In this document: piece after piece, positions 1 through 5,796 of the stretch | How the letters are laid out: each line of letters opens with the position of its first letter | Numbering within the stretch: the stretch's first letter is position 1 | DNA from: a virus | IMG/VR virus record: IMGVR_UViG_3300020347_000035 | Coordinates: 1 to 23,819 of that record | Length of the DNA: 23,819 bases | Strand: one strand, 5' to 3' | Translations under genes and position numbers: made by a program | The notes under the pieces: model-generated | Databases searched by the model: none | What the model was told of the DNA's origin: nothing | The model's input: only the letters and a program-made list of their open reading frames with translations

Positions 1-305
1 TTAGGTATTTTTAAAATTTGGGACATGTTTAACCCTTTGCTTTAGTTTGTGTAAAATAAAAAAAGGGGCAAAGGGGCAAAGAATACGCCTAAAAATTGGG
101 GGCGTTTGGGGTGCGTGGGTGCGTGGGCGTGGGTGGTGGTGTGGTGTGGGCGTGTGGGTGTGTGGCAAAAAGCCAAAAAAATTAGAGAAAAAAAACGAGC
201 TTTTAAAGTACCCCCCCTATAAAAAAATGATCGACTTCCCACGAGCGGTGATCAGTGTATATTATATTATTACCCAGAGCCTATGTATATCTAATAAATA
301 TTTTG
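1..305. other. Non-coding left end of window
   Basis: I find no credible gene in this stretch. It holds the G-rich tract (96-165), a short GGC-AAAAA-GCC hairpin at 164-174, a C7 run (211-217) and AT-rich DNA leading into the promoter at 306. No tRNA or other structured RNA was recognised. Confidence 0.5.
96..165 (+). repeat. G/T-only low-complexity tract with G-quadruplex motif
   Basis: This stretch contains no A and only five C on the + strand, in a window that is otherwise AT-rich. G runs of three or more lie at 98-102, 108-111, 117-119, 125-127, 131-133, 148-150 and 156-158. The first five are separated by loops of 3-5 nt, so 98-133 satisfies the canonical intramolecular G-quadruplex pattern. 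Two further GGGG runs at 65-68 and 73-76 precede it, and a run of seven C lies at 211-217. Both strands are open through the tract only because it lacks stop codons, and the predicted proteins are low-complexity, so I treat it as non-coding. Function unknown; a replication, packaging or transcription-pausing role is possible. Confidence 0.75.
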
Positions 306-313
306 TATATTTG
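306..313 (+). promoter_or_regulatory. Bacteroidota-type -7 promoter element (TATATTTG)
   Basis: TATATTTG matches the Bacteroidota sigma-factor -7 consensus TAnnTTTG. The next ATG of an open frame is at 318, only four bases after the element. Transcription would therefore start at or beside the start codon, implying a leaderless message. No clear -33 TTTG is seen upstream. Confidence 0.6.
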
Positions 314-317
314 GTAA

Positions 318-464
318 ATGGAAGCATGGGAATTAGAAGTAGAAAACAGGATACCTGTTGGTATTGCATTTGGCTGGAGTTACTTTGGTATAGATGATGA
401 ATACGATCATGGTGAATTAAAAATTTATTTAGGCTTAATTAGTTTAAATTTTAAATGGCAATAA
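318..464 (+). CDS. Small hypothetical protein (48 aa)
   Basis: The frame starts at the ATG four bases after the -7 element at 306-313 and encodes 48 residues ending in FKWQ, followed by TAA. The protein is acidic in its first half (MEAWELEVEN) and aromatic/Gly-rich in the middle (GIAFGWSYFGIDDEYDHG), with a beta-strand-like end (KIYLGLISLNFKW). I do not recognise it. Support for being real comes from the adjacent promoter and from the next gene starting one base after its stop (TAA-T-ATG), which suggests a two-gene unit closed by the terminator at 706-740. A different reading of the DNA (a long frame from 47) runs through the G-rich tract and is not credible. Confidence 0.55.
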   Translation: MEAWELEVENRIPVGIAFGWSYFGIDDEYDHGELKIYLGLISLNFKWQ

Positions 465-465
465 T

Positions 466-672
466 ATGATTAGTAAAAAACCAATAATGAAAGAGTATAT
501 GTCCTCAAGAAACAAACATGAGCTAGACGGTCATGGTCAGTATTATGAAATGGGCATTAAAAAATTAGCTAGCTTTAAAAAAGCTAAGGATCGTGCTAAA
601 AAAATTAGCATGGTTGCAGAAGGAATAGAATTAGCAGAAGCTAAAAAAGATTTCTTCAGTATTTATAAGTAA
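466..672 (+). CDS. Small basic hypothetical protein (68 aa)
   Basis: This 68-residue protein is Lys/Ala-rich and probably helical over its second half (KLASFKKAKDRAKKISMVAEG followed by IELAEAKKDFFSIYK). It follows the 48-aa gene by one base and ends 33 bases before a strong terminator hairpin, so the two form a short unit. No membrane segment or known motif is visible. Function unknown. Confidence 0.6.
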   Translation: MISKKPIMKEYMSSRNKHELDGHGQYYEMGIKKLASFKKAKDRAKKISMVAEGIELAEAKKDFFSIYK

Positions 673-705
673 CTTTCTTCCCAACAATTAGATTGTGTTT
701 CTCAG

Positions 706-740
706 AAAAGGGGGTTTGATATACATCAGCCCCTTTTTTT
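706..740 (+). terminator. Rho-independent terminator
   Basis: AAAAGGGG (706-713) pairs with CCCCTTTT (730-737). TGAT (717-720) can pair with ATCA (725-728) inside the loop, and the hairpin is followed by a T run ending at 740. It closes the two-gene unit 318-672 and insulates it from the chaperonin operon. Confidence 0.8.
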
Positions 741-930
741 ATGTCGCAATATGTCGAGCTATGTCGAGTTGGTGTCGGTTTATTTTTGTATAACTTACTG
801 ATTTTCAGTTTAAATCTATATTTTATGTCGATTATGTTAGTTTTTATTCTAATTATATAGGGAAATAAAAAAGTATAGTACTATAAAAGTATATATATAT
901 ATAGAGAAACAAGAAATCGACATTCGACAT
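741..930. repeat. ATGTCG hexamer array upstream of groEL
   Basis: ATGTCG occurs at 741-746, 751-756, 761-766 and 825-830, with a near copy GTGTCG at 772-777. The first three are spaced exactly 10 nt and the fourth 11 nt, about one helical turn. The inverted form CGACAT occurs twice, at 918-923 and 925-930, the second overlapping the palindrome GACATGTC (926-933). The inverted copies lie where a -33 box would sit for the promoter at 946-953. This looks like an operator or an iteron array bound by a phage or host protein; which one cannot be told from sequence. Confidence 0.65.
874..885. promoter_or_regulatory. Perfect 12-bp palindrome TATAGTACTATA in AT-rich DNA
   Basis: TATAGTACTATA equals its own reverse complement and lies between the ATGTCG repeats, next to an alternating TA stretch (about 890-902). 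Together with the hexamer array it gives the layout of a regulatory region or origin (repeats plus easily melted DNA). No direct evidence of function. Confidence 0.4.
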
Positions 931-945
931 GTCTTATTTTTTTTG

Positions 946-953
946 TATATTTG
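946..953 (+). promoter_or_regulatory. -7 promoter element for groEL-groES (TATATTTG)
   Basis: TATATTTG fits the Bacteroidota -7 consensus and lies 23 bases before the groEL ATG, giving a predicted leader of about 18 nt. The expected -33 position is occupied by the inverted CGACAT repeats rather than TTTG, which suggests control by a protein bound there. Confidence 0.65.
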
Positions 954-976
954 CATTAAATCTAATTAATTAAAAT

Positions 977-2548
977 ATGAATCCAAAAGAGTTGTCTTTC
1001 GACCAGGAAGGAAGAGATAAGTTATTAAGCGGTATAACTAAAATATCCAAAGCAGTTAAAAGTACATTAGGGCCACTCGGTAAAACAGTACTTATTGAAT
1101 CACAAAACCATACATCAGGAATTACAGTAACGAAAGACGGAGTTACAGTTGCAAAATCTATTGACCTTGAGGACTCAGTAGAGAACCTAGCTATTCGTAT
1201 GATGAAAGAAGCTGCTGATAGGACAGCAACTTCAGCAGGTGACGGAACAACTACAGCTATTGTACTTACCGAAGCTATTGTTAAGGAGGGTATGCGATTG
1301 ATTCAAAGAAATCCTGAGGTTAATACCACACAATTAGTTCGTGACATTAATAGTCTAGCTAATGATGTAATTAAAAGTTTAAGCAAGTCTTCTAAAAAGG
1401 TTACAGGTAAAACATTGCGTGATGTAGCGACTATATCTGCCAACAACGATCCTGTGTTAGGTAGAATGATTGCCAATGCTTACAAAGAGCTTGGTAATGA
1501 TGGAATACTCACAGTAGAGAATAGTAAAACAGAAAAGACATACTACGAGGTAACTAAAGGAATTAAGATTGATAGAGGGTACAGTTCTAAGTTGTTTATT
1601 AATAACCATAGAAATGACGAATGTATTTTAGATGACGTGTATGTTTTGATGACAGACATGGAGATTACAAATATTCTGCAGATTGAAAATATTTTAAAAC
1701 CAATTATTAATCAAAACAAAAAACTTTTGATTATTGGTAACTGCTCTAACAATGTAACAAATACTTTGGCAGCAAATGTTGTGCAGAATAATTTAAAGCT
1801 TTGTAATATTATACCACCATCTTTTGGATATAAGACTAACGAGCTAATGTCTGATATAGCATTAGCTATAGGTGCTAAATATTTCAGCGAGTCGCAAGGC
1901 GACAACATAGGGATATTGAAAATGGAAGATTTAGGGCATGCTGAAAAAATTATAGTAGGAAGAGATACTACTGTAATTATGAATAATGAGCAAAGCAGTA
2001 AGGACGCTAAAGCTAGAATAGAAGAACTTAAAGTTCAGAAGGAAAACAATAAAGATAAAAAGGATAGAGATTTTATTTCAGAAAGAATTGCCTTGCTATC
2101 TGGAGCTGTAGGTGTAATTTATGTTGGGGCTAACTCAGATATTGAGCAGAAAGAAAAGTATGACCGTGTAGAAGATGCGGTGTGTGCAGTAAAGTCAGCA
2201 ATTGAAGAAGGCATACTTCCAGGCGGAGGTGTAGCGCTACTTAGATGCGGTGAGCAACTTGACGATGGAGATGCAGCCGATATATTGTATGGAGCTTTAT
2301 GTGCGCCACTAGAACAAATACTAACCAACGCAGGCGATAACATAAAAGAGATCAGAGATAAAATATGTCAATGTGCAAATGTTCCTTACACAGAAGGATA
2401 TGATGTTAAGAACAAAAAATTTGGCAATATGTATAAAATGGGTGTAATTGACCCTGCGAAGGTTACGAAAAATGCATTAAAGAATGCAGTAAGTGTAGCA
2501 ACAACAATCTTAAGTACCAATGCAATCGTAACAATGAAAAGAAAATGA
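977..2548 (+). CDS. groEL: Phage-encoded chaperonin GroEL (Hsp60), 523 aa
   Basis: Type I chaperonin: a double-ring ATPase that encloses unfolded proteins in the cytoplasm with a GroES lid. The N-terminal equatorial part shows TLGP (30-33), TKDGVTVAK (52-60) and GDGTTT (88-93, Asp89 matching the ATP-site Asp87 of E. coli). The C-terminal equatorial part shows Asp400 in VEDAVCAVKSAIEEG (catalytic Asp398 of E. coli), LPGGG (414-418) and VIDPAKVTKNAL (Asp492 at the nucleotide pocket). All key ATPase residues are present, so it is probably active. The apical domain diverges most. The protein is slightly shorter than the usual ~545 aa and ends in KRK without a Gly-Met tail. It overlaps groES by four bases. 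It is likely used for folding capsid or fibre proteins (inference). Confidence 0.96.
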   Translation: MNPKELSFDQEGRDKLLSGITKISKAVKSTLGPLGKTVLIESQNHTSGITVTKDGVTVAKSIDLEDSVENLAIRMMKEAADRTATSAGDGTTTAIVLTEAIVKEGMRLIQRNPEVNTTQLVRDINSLANDVIKSLSKSSKKVTGKTLRDVATISANNDPVLGRMIANAYKELGNDGILTVENSKTEKTYYEVTKGIKIDRGYSSKLFINNHRNDECILDDVYVLMTDMEITNILQIENILKPIINQNKKLLIIGNCSNNVTNTLAANVVQNNLKLCNIIPPSFGYKTNELMSDIALAIGAKYFSESQGDNIGILKMEDLGHAEKIIVGRDTTVIMNNEQSSKDAKARIEELKVQKENNKDKKDRDFISERIALLSGAVGVIYVGANSDIEQKEKYDRVEDAVCAVKSAIEEGILPGGGVALLRCGEQLDDGDAADILYGALCAPLEQILTNAGDNIKEIRDKICQCANVPYTEGYDVKNKKFGNMYKMGVIDPAKVTKNALKNAVSVATTILSTNAIVTMKRK

Positions 2549-2850
2549 ATCATTGGTTAGCAGAAGGTCTAGAAATTTTAAAAAAAAGAAGAATGAAAGC
2601 AGTAGGTAAGTACATTGTAATTACAGAAATTAAAGAACAGCAGAAAACTGAGTCAGGTATTTTACTAACGTCAGACGATAGCAATCTACTAAGATACAAA
2701 AAAGGTTTGATAAAAATTCCAGGGACTGAAGTTAGCGTTGTGAAAGAAGGAGATATAATTTATTACGATAAAAATTCAGGACATAGAATGATGCTAGAAG
2801 AAGATGTAGTTACAATTATTTCAGAAAGAGATATTGTAGTAGTTCTTTAA
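2545..2850 (+). CDS. groES: Co-chaperonin GroES (Cpn10), 101 aa
   Basis: Lid of the GroEL chamber. The core matches Cpn10: a first strand (GKYIVITEIK, 21-30), the mobile loop (QKTESGILLT, 33-42, with the hydrophobic ILL at 39-41 that docks onto GroEL), the turn KEGD (67-70) leading to IIYY, and the closing strand VVTIISERDIVVVL. The start chosen overlaps the groEL stop in an ATGA, which would couple translation. It adds 16 residues (MNHWLAEGLEILKKRR) before Met17, where a normal-length Cpn10 would begin at 2593; either start is possible. In bacteria groES normally precedes groEL; here the order is reversed. A terminator follows 21 bases after the stop. Confidence 0.9.
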   Translation: MNHWLAEGLEILKKRRMKAVGKYIVITEIKEQQKTESGILLTSDDSNLLRYKKGLIKIPGTEVSVVKEGDIIYYDKNSGHRMMLEEDVVTIISERDIVVVL

Positions 2851-2871
2851 TATTCTATACATAAACTAATT

Positions 2872-2913
2872 AATGTGTAAAGAAAATTAAAAAATCTTTA
2901 CATATTTTTTTTT
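2872..2913 (+). terminator. Terminator of the groEL-groES unit
   Basis: TGTAAAGA (2876-2883) pairs with TCTTTACA (2895-2902). The stem extends outward through a G-T wobble and further A-T pairs, and runs into nine T (2905-2913). The right arm overlaps the last codons of the convergent minus-strand gene, so this hairpin separates two converging units. Confidence 0.75.
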
Positions 2914-3365
2914 ATCTCTTGATTCATTTTCTTAATTATCTTACGATATACTTTGTGAGAGTAAGTTGCGTTTGGATCGAATATGGGATTTCGTCTTCTA
3001 TCTTCTGAGACAGTTTCCTCCATGTTTAATTTTTTATAAATCGAAGCGCATAAGCGCTTACCTCTAAAGCCTAGTTCGTACAACGTACCCTCACGGCCTT
3101 TTCTTTTACGCCATACTATAATCCATTTATCTTTTAATAAATTATGAAATCGGTTTTTATCCCAAGACATTATTTCATTATATTCTTCAAATTGTTTTTG
3201 AGTAAACAATCCTTCGCTATATAGGAACAACATCATTTCAATATCAGCCGTGCCTACATCGTACTTAATTTTAGCCCATTGCTTAACGACTTTCCAATAT
3301 TTTAAATAATCATTTTTTGGTTGGTATCGTTCGTATACTCTGCGAATCTTTCTTCGAATTTTCAT
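2898..3365 (-). CDS. Probable winged-helix DNA-binding regulator (155 aa)
   Basis: The only minus-strand gene in the window. Residues 40-80 look like the helix core of a MarR-type winged helix (TADIEMMLFLYSEG, then FTQKQFEEYNEI, then WDKNRFHNLLKDKW), followed by a beta-hairpin wing at 81-97 (WIIVWRKRKGREGTLYEL). N- and C-terminal ends are strongly basic. The call rests on pattern, not on a family match. It is transcribed from the palindrome at 3379-3394, whose other half drives the rightward late genes, so it may repress or switch that promoter and itself. Its ATG lies 21 bases from its -7 element. The function as regulator of the late genes is inference. Confidence 0.6.
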   Translation of the reverse strand: MKIRRKIRRVYERYQPKNDYLKYWKVVKQWAKIKYDVGTADIEMMLFLYSEGLFTQKQFEEYNEIMSWDKNRFHNLLKDKWIIVWRKRKGREGTLYELGFRGKRLCASIYKKLNMEETVSEDRRRNPIFDPNATYSHKVYRKIIKKMNQEIKKNM

Positions 3366-3378
3366 TTAATTAAATTTG

Positions 3379-3394
3379 TATCTTTGCAAAGATA
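3379..3394. promoter_or_regulatory. Palindromic bidirectional promoter (TATCTTTGCAAAGATA)
   Basis: This 16-bp sequence is a perfect palindrome made of two back-to-back Bacteroidota -7 elements: TATCTTTG on the + strand (3379-3386) and TATCTTTG on the - strand (3394-3387). The + copy is 19 bases from the ATG at 3406, and the - copy 21 bases from the ATG at 3365. Both spacings give leaders of about 14-16 nt. No strong -33 TTTG is visible on either side. Polymerase could occupy only one orientation at a time, and the same symmetry could serve a dimeric repressor. Confidence 0.7.
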
Positions 3395-3405
3395 ACTTTT
3401 TTATT

Positions 3406-3717
3406 ATGGCCCTCGGAAGAACAGCAAAATATTATAGAGATAACCCTGAAGCTAGGAAAAAGCACAGAGATTATCAAAAAAAGTATAATAAAAAGAAGTC
3501 ATCGATTCGACAAAGGGTAGCAGATAATCGTGAAAATAGAAGATTTGGTACATATGGTAATTATGATGGCCTTGATGTTTCTCGTAGAAAAGGTGGAAAA
3601 TACGTCTTGGAGTCTGCAAAAAAGAACAGAGGTAGTAAAACTAATACACCTGGAGACAAAAGAGCTAGAGGCAAAAAAGGAAAAGGTAGAAAAAATAAAG
3701 GTAACACTAAAAAATAA
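3406..3717 (+). CDS. Very basic small protein, MALGRTAKYYRDNPEARKK family (103 aa)
   Basis: A Lys/Arg-rich protein with almost no hydrophobic core. The opening (TAKYYRDNPEARKKHRDYQKKYN), the central NRRFGTYGNYDGLDVSRRKGGKYV and the tail NRGSKTNTPGDKRARG resemble a family of small basic proteins I recall from many aquatic viruses; its function is not known to me. An in-frame TTG at 3376 would extend it, but that lies inside the -7 promoter element, so the ATG at 3406 is the right start. It is the first gene of the rightward late unit. A DNA- or RNA-binding, possibly virion-packaged, role would fit the charge but is speculative. Confidence 0.75.
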   Translation: MALGRTAKYYRDNPEARKKHRDYQKKYNKKKSSIRQRVADNRENRRFGTYGNYDGLDVSRRKGGKYVLESAKKNRGSKTNTPGDKRARGKKGKGRKNKGNTKK

Positions 3718-3724
3718 TAATATT

Positions 3725-3925
3725 ATGGGATGTGAATCAGTAAAGGATCCAAAGAAAAGAAAGCAATGTGAAGAAGCCAACAAACAACTAGCACGCTTTC
3801 AAAAAACACAATCAGCGAGCAAAGCAAATGAATCTACACCGATGAAGAATAGAGCAATTGAAACTATTGCTGATAAAATGGTTAGACAAGCTAAAGGAGC
3901 AATGAAACCAAAATACAATAAATAA
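3725..3925 (+). CDS. Small basic hypothetical protein (66 aa)
   Basis: Begins MGCESVKDPKKRKQCEEANK, with Cys3 and Cys15 in a charged stretch, continues as a polar Lys-rich protein (ETIADKMVRQAKGAMKPKYNK) and has no membrane segment. The open frame extends upstream to 3530, but that part overlaps the preceding gene out of frame; the ATG at 3725, seven bases after the previous stop, is preferred. Its stop overlaps the next start as TAATG. Function unknown. Confidence 0.6.
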   Translation: MGCESVKDPKKRKQCEEANKQLARFQKTQSASKANESTPMKNRAIETIADKMVRQAKGAMKPKYNK

Positions 3926-4089
3926 TGGGATTGGGGGCAGCTATAGGAAACGGAATACCTTTTCAAGATAAAAGAAACGAAAACATTCCTGAAATCTGTT
4001 TTATTATAACAGAGTTAGATGATTTTTGTGAGCAAGAAACAGTAATTGGAGATAGCAGAATGATTCCAGAACTATGCGTAACTCCTTAA
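3925..4089 (+). CDS. Small acidic hypothetical protein (54 aa)
   Basis: Starts within the TAATG of the previous stop and encodes MGLGAAIGNGIPFQDKRNEN followed by an acidic part (ICFIITELDDFCEQETV), ending in ELCVTP. Three cysteines (25, 35, 51). It is one of the few acidic members in this run of small basic genes. The tight junction on the left and the next gene eleven bases after the stop support it as a gene. Function unknown. Confidence 0.55.
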   Translation: MGLGAAIGNGIPFQDKRNENIPEICFIITELDDFCEQETVIGDSRMIPELCVTP

Positions 4090-4100
4090 AATAATTAAAA

Positions 4101-4856
4101 ATGGCAAATAAGAAATTTTCACAATTTGAATTAAAAACAGATCAAGCAGATGTAGACTACTTGGTAGGATACACAGGAACAGAAAATGTTCAGATAGCAT
4201 CTGAAAAAGTAGGATTACGATACGATTTAATAGGAGGCGTAAGTGCCACATCTGATTATGCACTTTCATTAATAGATAATGATGGTGGTGCAAATAAAGT
4301 AACACTTATTGCAGGAGACAATATTGTTTTAACAGACTTATCACCTGGAACACCTAACGCAGTTCAAATTGATACAAAAAGAGGTTCTGTGTATATGGTT
4401 ACAGGAACATTCCAAAATGTTTTTGGTGGTGACCCTGGTATTTTTGGAGACACACTAGAGTTTGGAATTAGTTCAGTTCCTGCAGCAGACCATTCTTCAG
4501 TATTAGTTATTCCTATAGATGCAAAGTTAATCGGTGTAAGTTATAAATGGATATCAGATGATTCCGTAACAGGTATTCCAGTTGGTGGAGTTTATGATAT
4601 TCAAATAAGAACAATGTCAAATACAAGTGGAGCAACTACAGATGCCGCTAATTATACAGCGCCTCAAACTGTAAACACACTTGATTTAACAGACGCTGAT
4701 AATGGAACTTATCCATTTAAAAGCACAGTAACAAATGTTAGTTATACAGCAGGAACTATTCTTAATGTATCAGGAGTACAGACAGCAGGGACAACAATCC
4801 CTACTTCAAATTCAGAAATAGAAGTAACTTTAGTTTTCGAAACAACAACATTTTAA
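4101..4856 (+). CDS. Fibre-like virion protein (251 aa)
   Basis: The first 30 residues (KFSQFELKTDQADVDYLVGY, then GTENVQI) carry a DYLVG element at 19-23 that matches DYLIG at 20-24 of the giant fibre encoded at 7661. Both look like an N-terminal attachment module shared by fibres of this virion. The remainder is Thr/Ser/Val-rich and predicted beta: a GDNIVLTDLSPGTPNAVQI stretch, then PAADHSSVLVIPIDAKLIGV and a final TSNSEIEVTLVFETTTF. No catalytic motif is visible. It is likely a capsid or tail fibre/spike. Surrounded by small basic genes and separate from the main fibre block. Confidence 0.65.
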   Translation: MANKKFSQFELKTDQADVDYLVGYTGTENVQIASEKVGLRYDLIGGVSATSDYALSLIDNDGGANKVTLIAGDNIVLTDLSPGTPNAVQIDTKRGSVYMVTGTFQNVFGGDPGIFGDTLEFGISSVPAADHSSVLVIPIDAKLIGVSYKWISDDSVTGIPVGGVYDIQIRTMSNTSGATTDAANYTAPQTVNTLDLTDADNGTYPFKSTVTNVSYTAGTILNVSGVQTAGTTIPTSNSEIEVTLVFETTTF

Positions 4857-4858
4857 TT

Positions 4859-5005
4859 ATGGCAAAACTAAAAACAAAGAAAAAAGGAAATAAAATTTGC
4901 GCTGCAGGAATTGCATGGGCGAAAAAAAAATTTGATACATACCCTTCTGCATATGCAAATATGGCAGCAAGCAAGTATTGTAAAGACCCTAAATATGGTA
5001 AATAA
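4859..5005 (+). CDS. Small basic Cys-containing protein (48 aa)
   Basis: Encodes a Lys-rich start (MAKLKTKKKGNKICAAGIAW) and the conserved-looking AKKKFDTYPSAYANMAASKY, then CKDPKYGK. Cys14 and Cys41 flank the helix. The YPSAYAN-AASKYCKDP pattern recalls a small family I have seen in environmental phages; the function is unknown to me. The stop overlaps the next start (TAATG at 5003-5007). Too short for default gene callers but well supported by context. Confidence 0.65.
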   Translation: MAKLKTKKKGNKICAAGIAWAKKKFDTYPSAYANMAASKYCKDPKYGK

Positions 5006-5256
5006 TGGGTGAATTAGCTAAATGGAGAGCAGAAAAGTGGGTACGCATTGGAACTGATGGTTCTATTAAAGGAGAGTGCGGCACTAGTAAAAACAAAAAA
5101 AATCCAGATAGATGTTTACCCTTAGCAAAAGCAAAAAGTATGAGTAAAGCAGCACGAGCAAAAACTGCACGAAAGAAAAAAGCAGCAGGTAGAAAAGGAA
5201 AAACCGTTGTAGCAAATACTAAAGCCGCTAAAGTAACTAAAAAATACACTAAATGA
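5005..5256 (+). CDS. Small basic protein, possibly DUF5872-like (83 aa)
   Basis: The N-terminal part reads WRAEKWVRIGTDGSIKGECG (residues 7-26) then TSKNKKNPDRCLPLAKA, with Cys25 and Cys37 able to form a metal- or disulfide-linked pair. The C-terminal half is almost entirely Lys/Ala/Arg. The W-EKWV-I...CG...CLP layout resembles a domain of unknown function I recall as DUF5872; the family number needs checking with a profile search. It is translationally coupled to the genes on both sides. Confidence 0.65.
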   Translation: MGELAKWRAEKWVRIGTDGSIKGECGTSKNKKNPDRCLPLAKAKSMSKAARAKTARKKKAAGRKGKTVVANTKAAKVTKKYTK

Positions 5257-5257
5257 T

Positions 5258-5548
5258 ATGGCCGATAAAAGTAAAATGTCTTGCAACAAGCCTACTCGCT
5301 CTGACAGAGCAGGTAAAAAGAAAATGGTTAAAGCCTGTGAGGGAGGAAAAGAAAAACTTATTCACTTTGGAGCAAAAGGATATGGACATAATTATTCAGC
5401 AGCTGCAAGAAAGAGCTTCAAGGCACGTCACAAATGTGGAACAGCTAAATCAAAACTAACCGCACGTTATTGGGCATGTAAAAATTTATGGGCAGGAAAA
5501 GGCGGTTCAACAAAGTCAAGTCCTTCAAATAGAAGAGGAAAATATTAG
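5258..5548 (+). CDS. Small basic Cys/His protein, possibly DUF5754-like (96 aa)
   Basis: The pattern KMSCNKPTRSDRAGKKKMV, KACEGGKEKLIHFGAKGYGH, RKSFKARHKCG, LTARYWACKNLW matches a small family recalled from phages and other viruses (I believe DUF5754). Cys9, Cys27, Cys60, Cys74 and His36, His44, His58 could bind zinc. Net charge strongly positive. Function unknown. It begins two bases after the previous stop, and its stop codon overlaps the next promoter region. Confidence 0.7.
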   Translation: MADKSKMSCNKPTRSDRAGKKKMVKACEGGKEKLIHFGAKGYGHNYSAAARKSFKARHKCGTAKSKLTARYWACKNLWAGKGGSTKSSPSNRRGKY

Positions 5549-5556
5549 TATATTTG
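5549..5556 (+). promoter_or_regulatory. -7 promoter element (TATATTTG)
   Basis: TATATTTG immediately follows the stop of the preceding gene and is 21 bases before the ATG at 5578. TTTGTA (5553-5558) and TACAAA (5562-5567) form a short inverted repeat around the predicted start site, a possible operator. Confidence 0.55.
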
Positions 5557-5577
5557 TAGAATACAAAAAAATAAATT

Positions 5578-5796
5578 ATGGCACAAGGGTATAACGCTCG
5601 ATTAGATGAATCAATCGGAGCTAGAAACGGAAAAAAGAAACAATCTTTAAAAGACCGAAGAGATGAGTCTAAAGCAATGTCTAAAAAAGACTATGGACAC
5701 TCTTATGGAGCTGATAAAGGAATGTCTTACAGACATGCTCATAAAGATTGCGTTCATTATGTAAAAAAACATTTAGGAGGATTAATCAAAAAATAA
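5578..5796 (+). CDS. Small basic phage protein, MAQGYNARLDESIG family (72 aa)
   Basis: The N-terminal half (GYNARLDESIGARNGKKKQS, LKDRRDESKAM) has a look I recall from small conserved proteins of phages; function unknown to me. The C-terminal half is His-rich (DYGHSYGADKGMSYRHAHKD, then CVHYVKKHLGG). First gene after the promoter at 5549; its stop overlaps the next start (TAATG). Confidence 0.65.
   Translation: MAQGYNARLDESIGARNGKKKQSLKDRRDESKAMSKKDYGHSYGADKGMSYRHAHKDCVHYVKKHLGGLIKK

Noticed and set aside
42-242. 66-codon minus-strand frame rich in His, Thr and Pro
   Set aside because: It is the complement of the same G/T tract and has no start context or promoter.
47-397. 116-codon + strand frame through the G-rich tract
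   Set aside because: The predicted protein is Gly/Trp/Val low-complexity where it crosses the tract and overlaps the better-supported 48-aa gene at 318; the frame is open only because the tract has no stop codons.
741-860. 39-aa hydrophobic frame (MSQYVELCRVGVGLF...) after the terminator
   Set aside because: It begins right at the end of the terminator T run, overlaps the ATGTCG repeats and has no promoter; hydrophobicity can arise from T-rich DNA. Conservation would be needed to revive it.
3376-3405. TTG start extending the basic protein at 3406 by ten residues
   Set aside because: The extension lies inside the -7 element and would begin upstream of the predicted transcription start.
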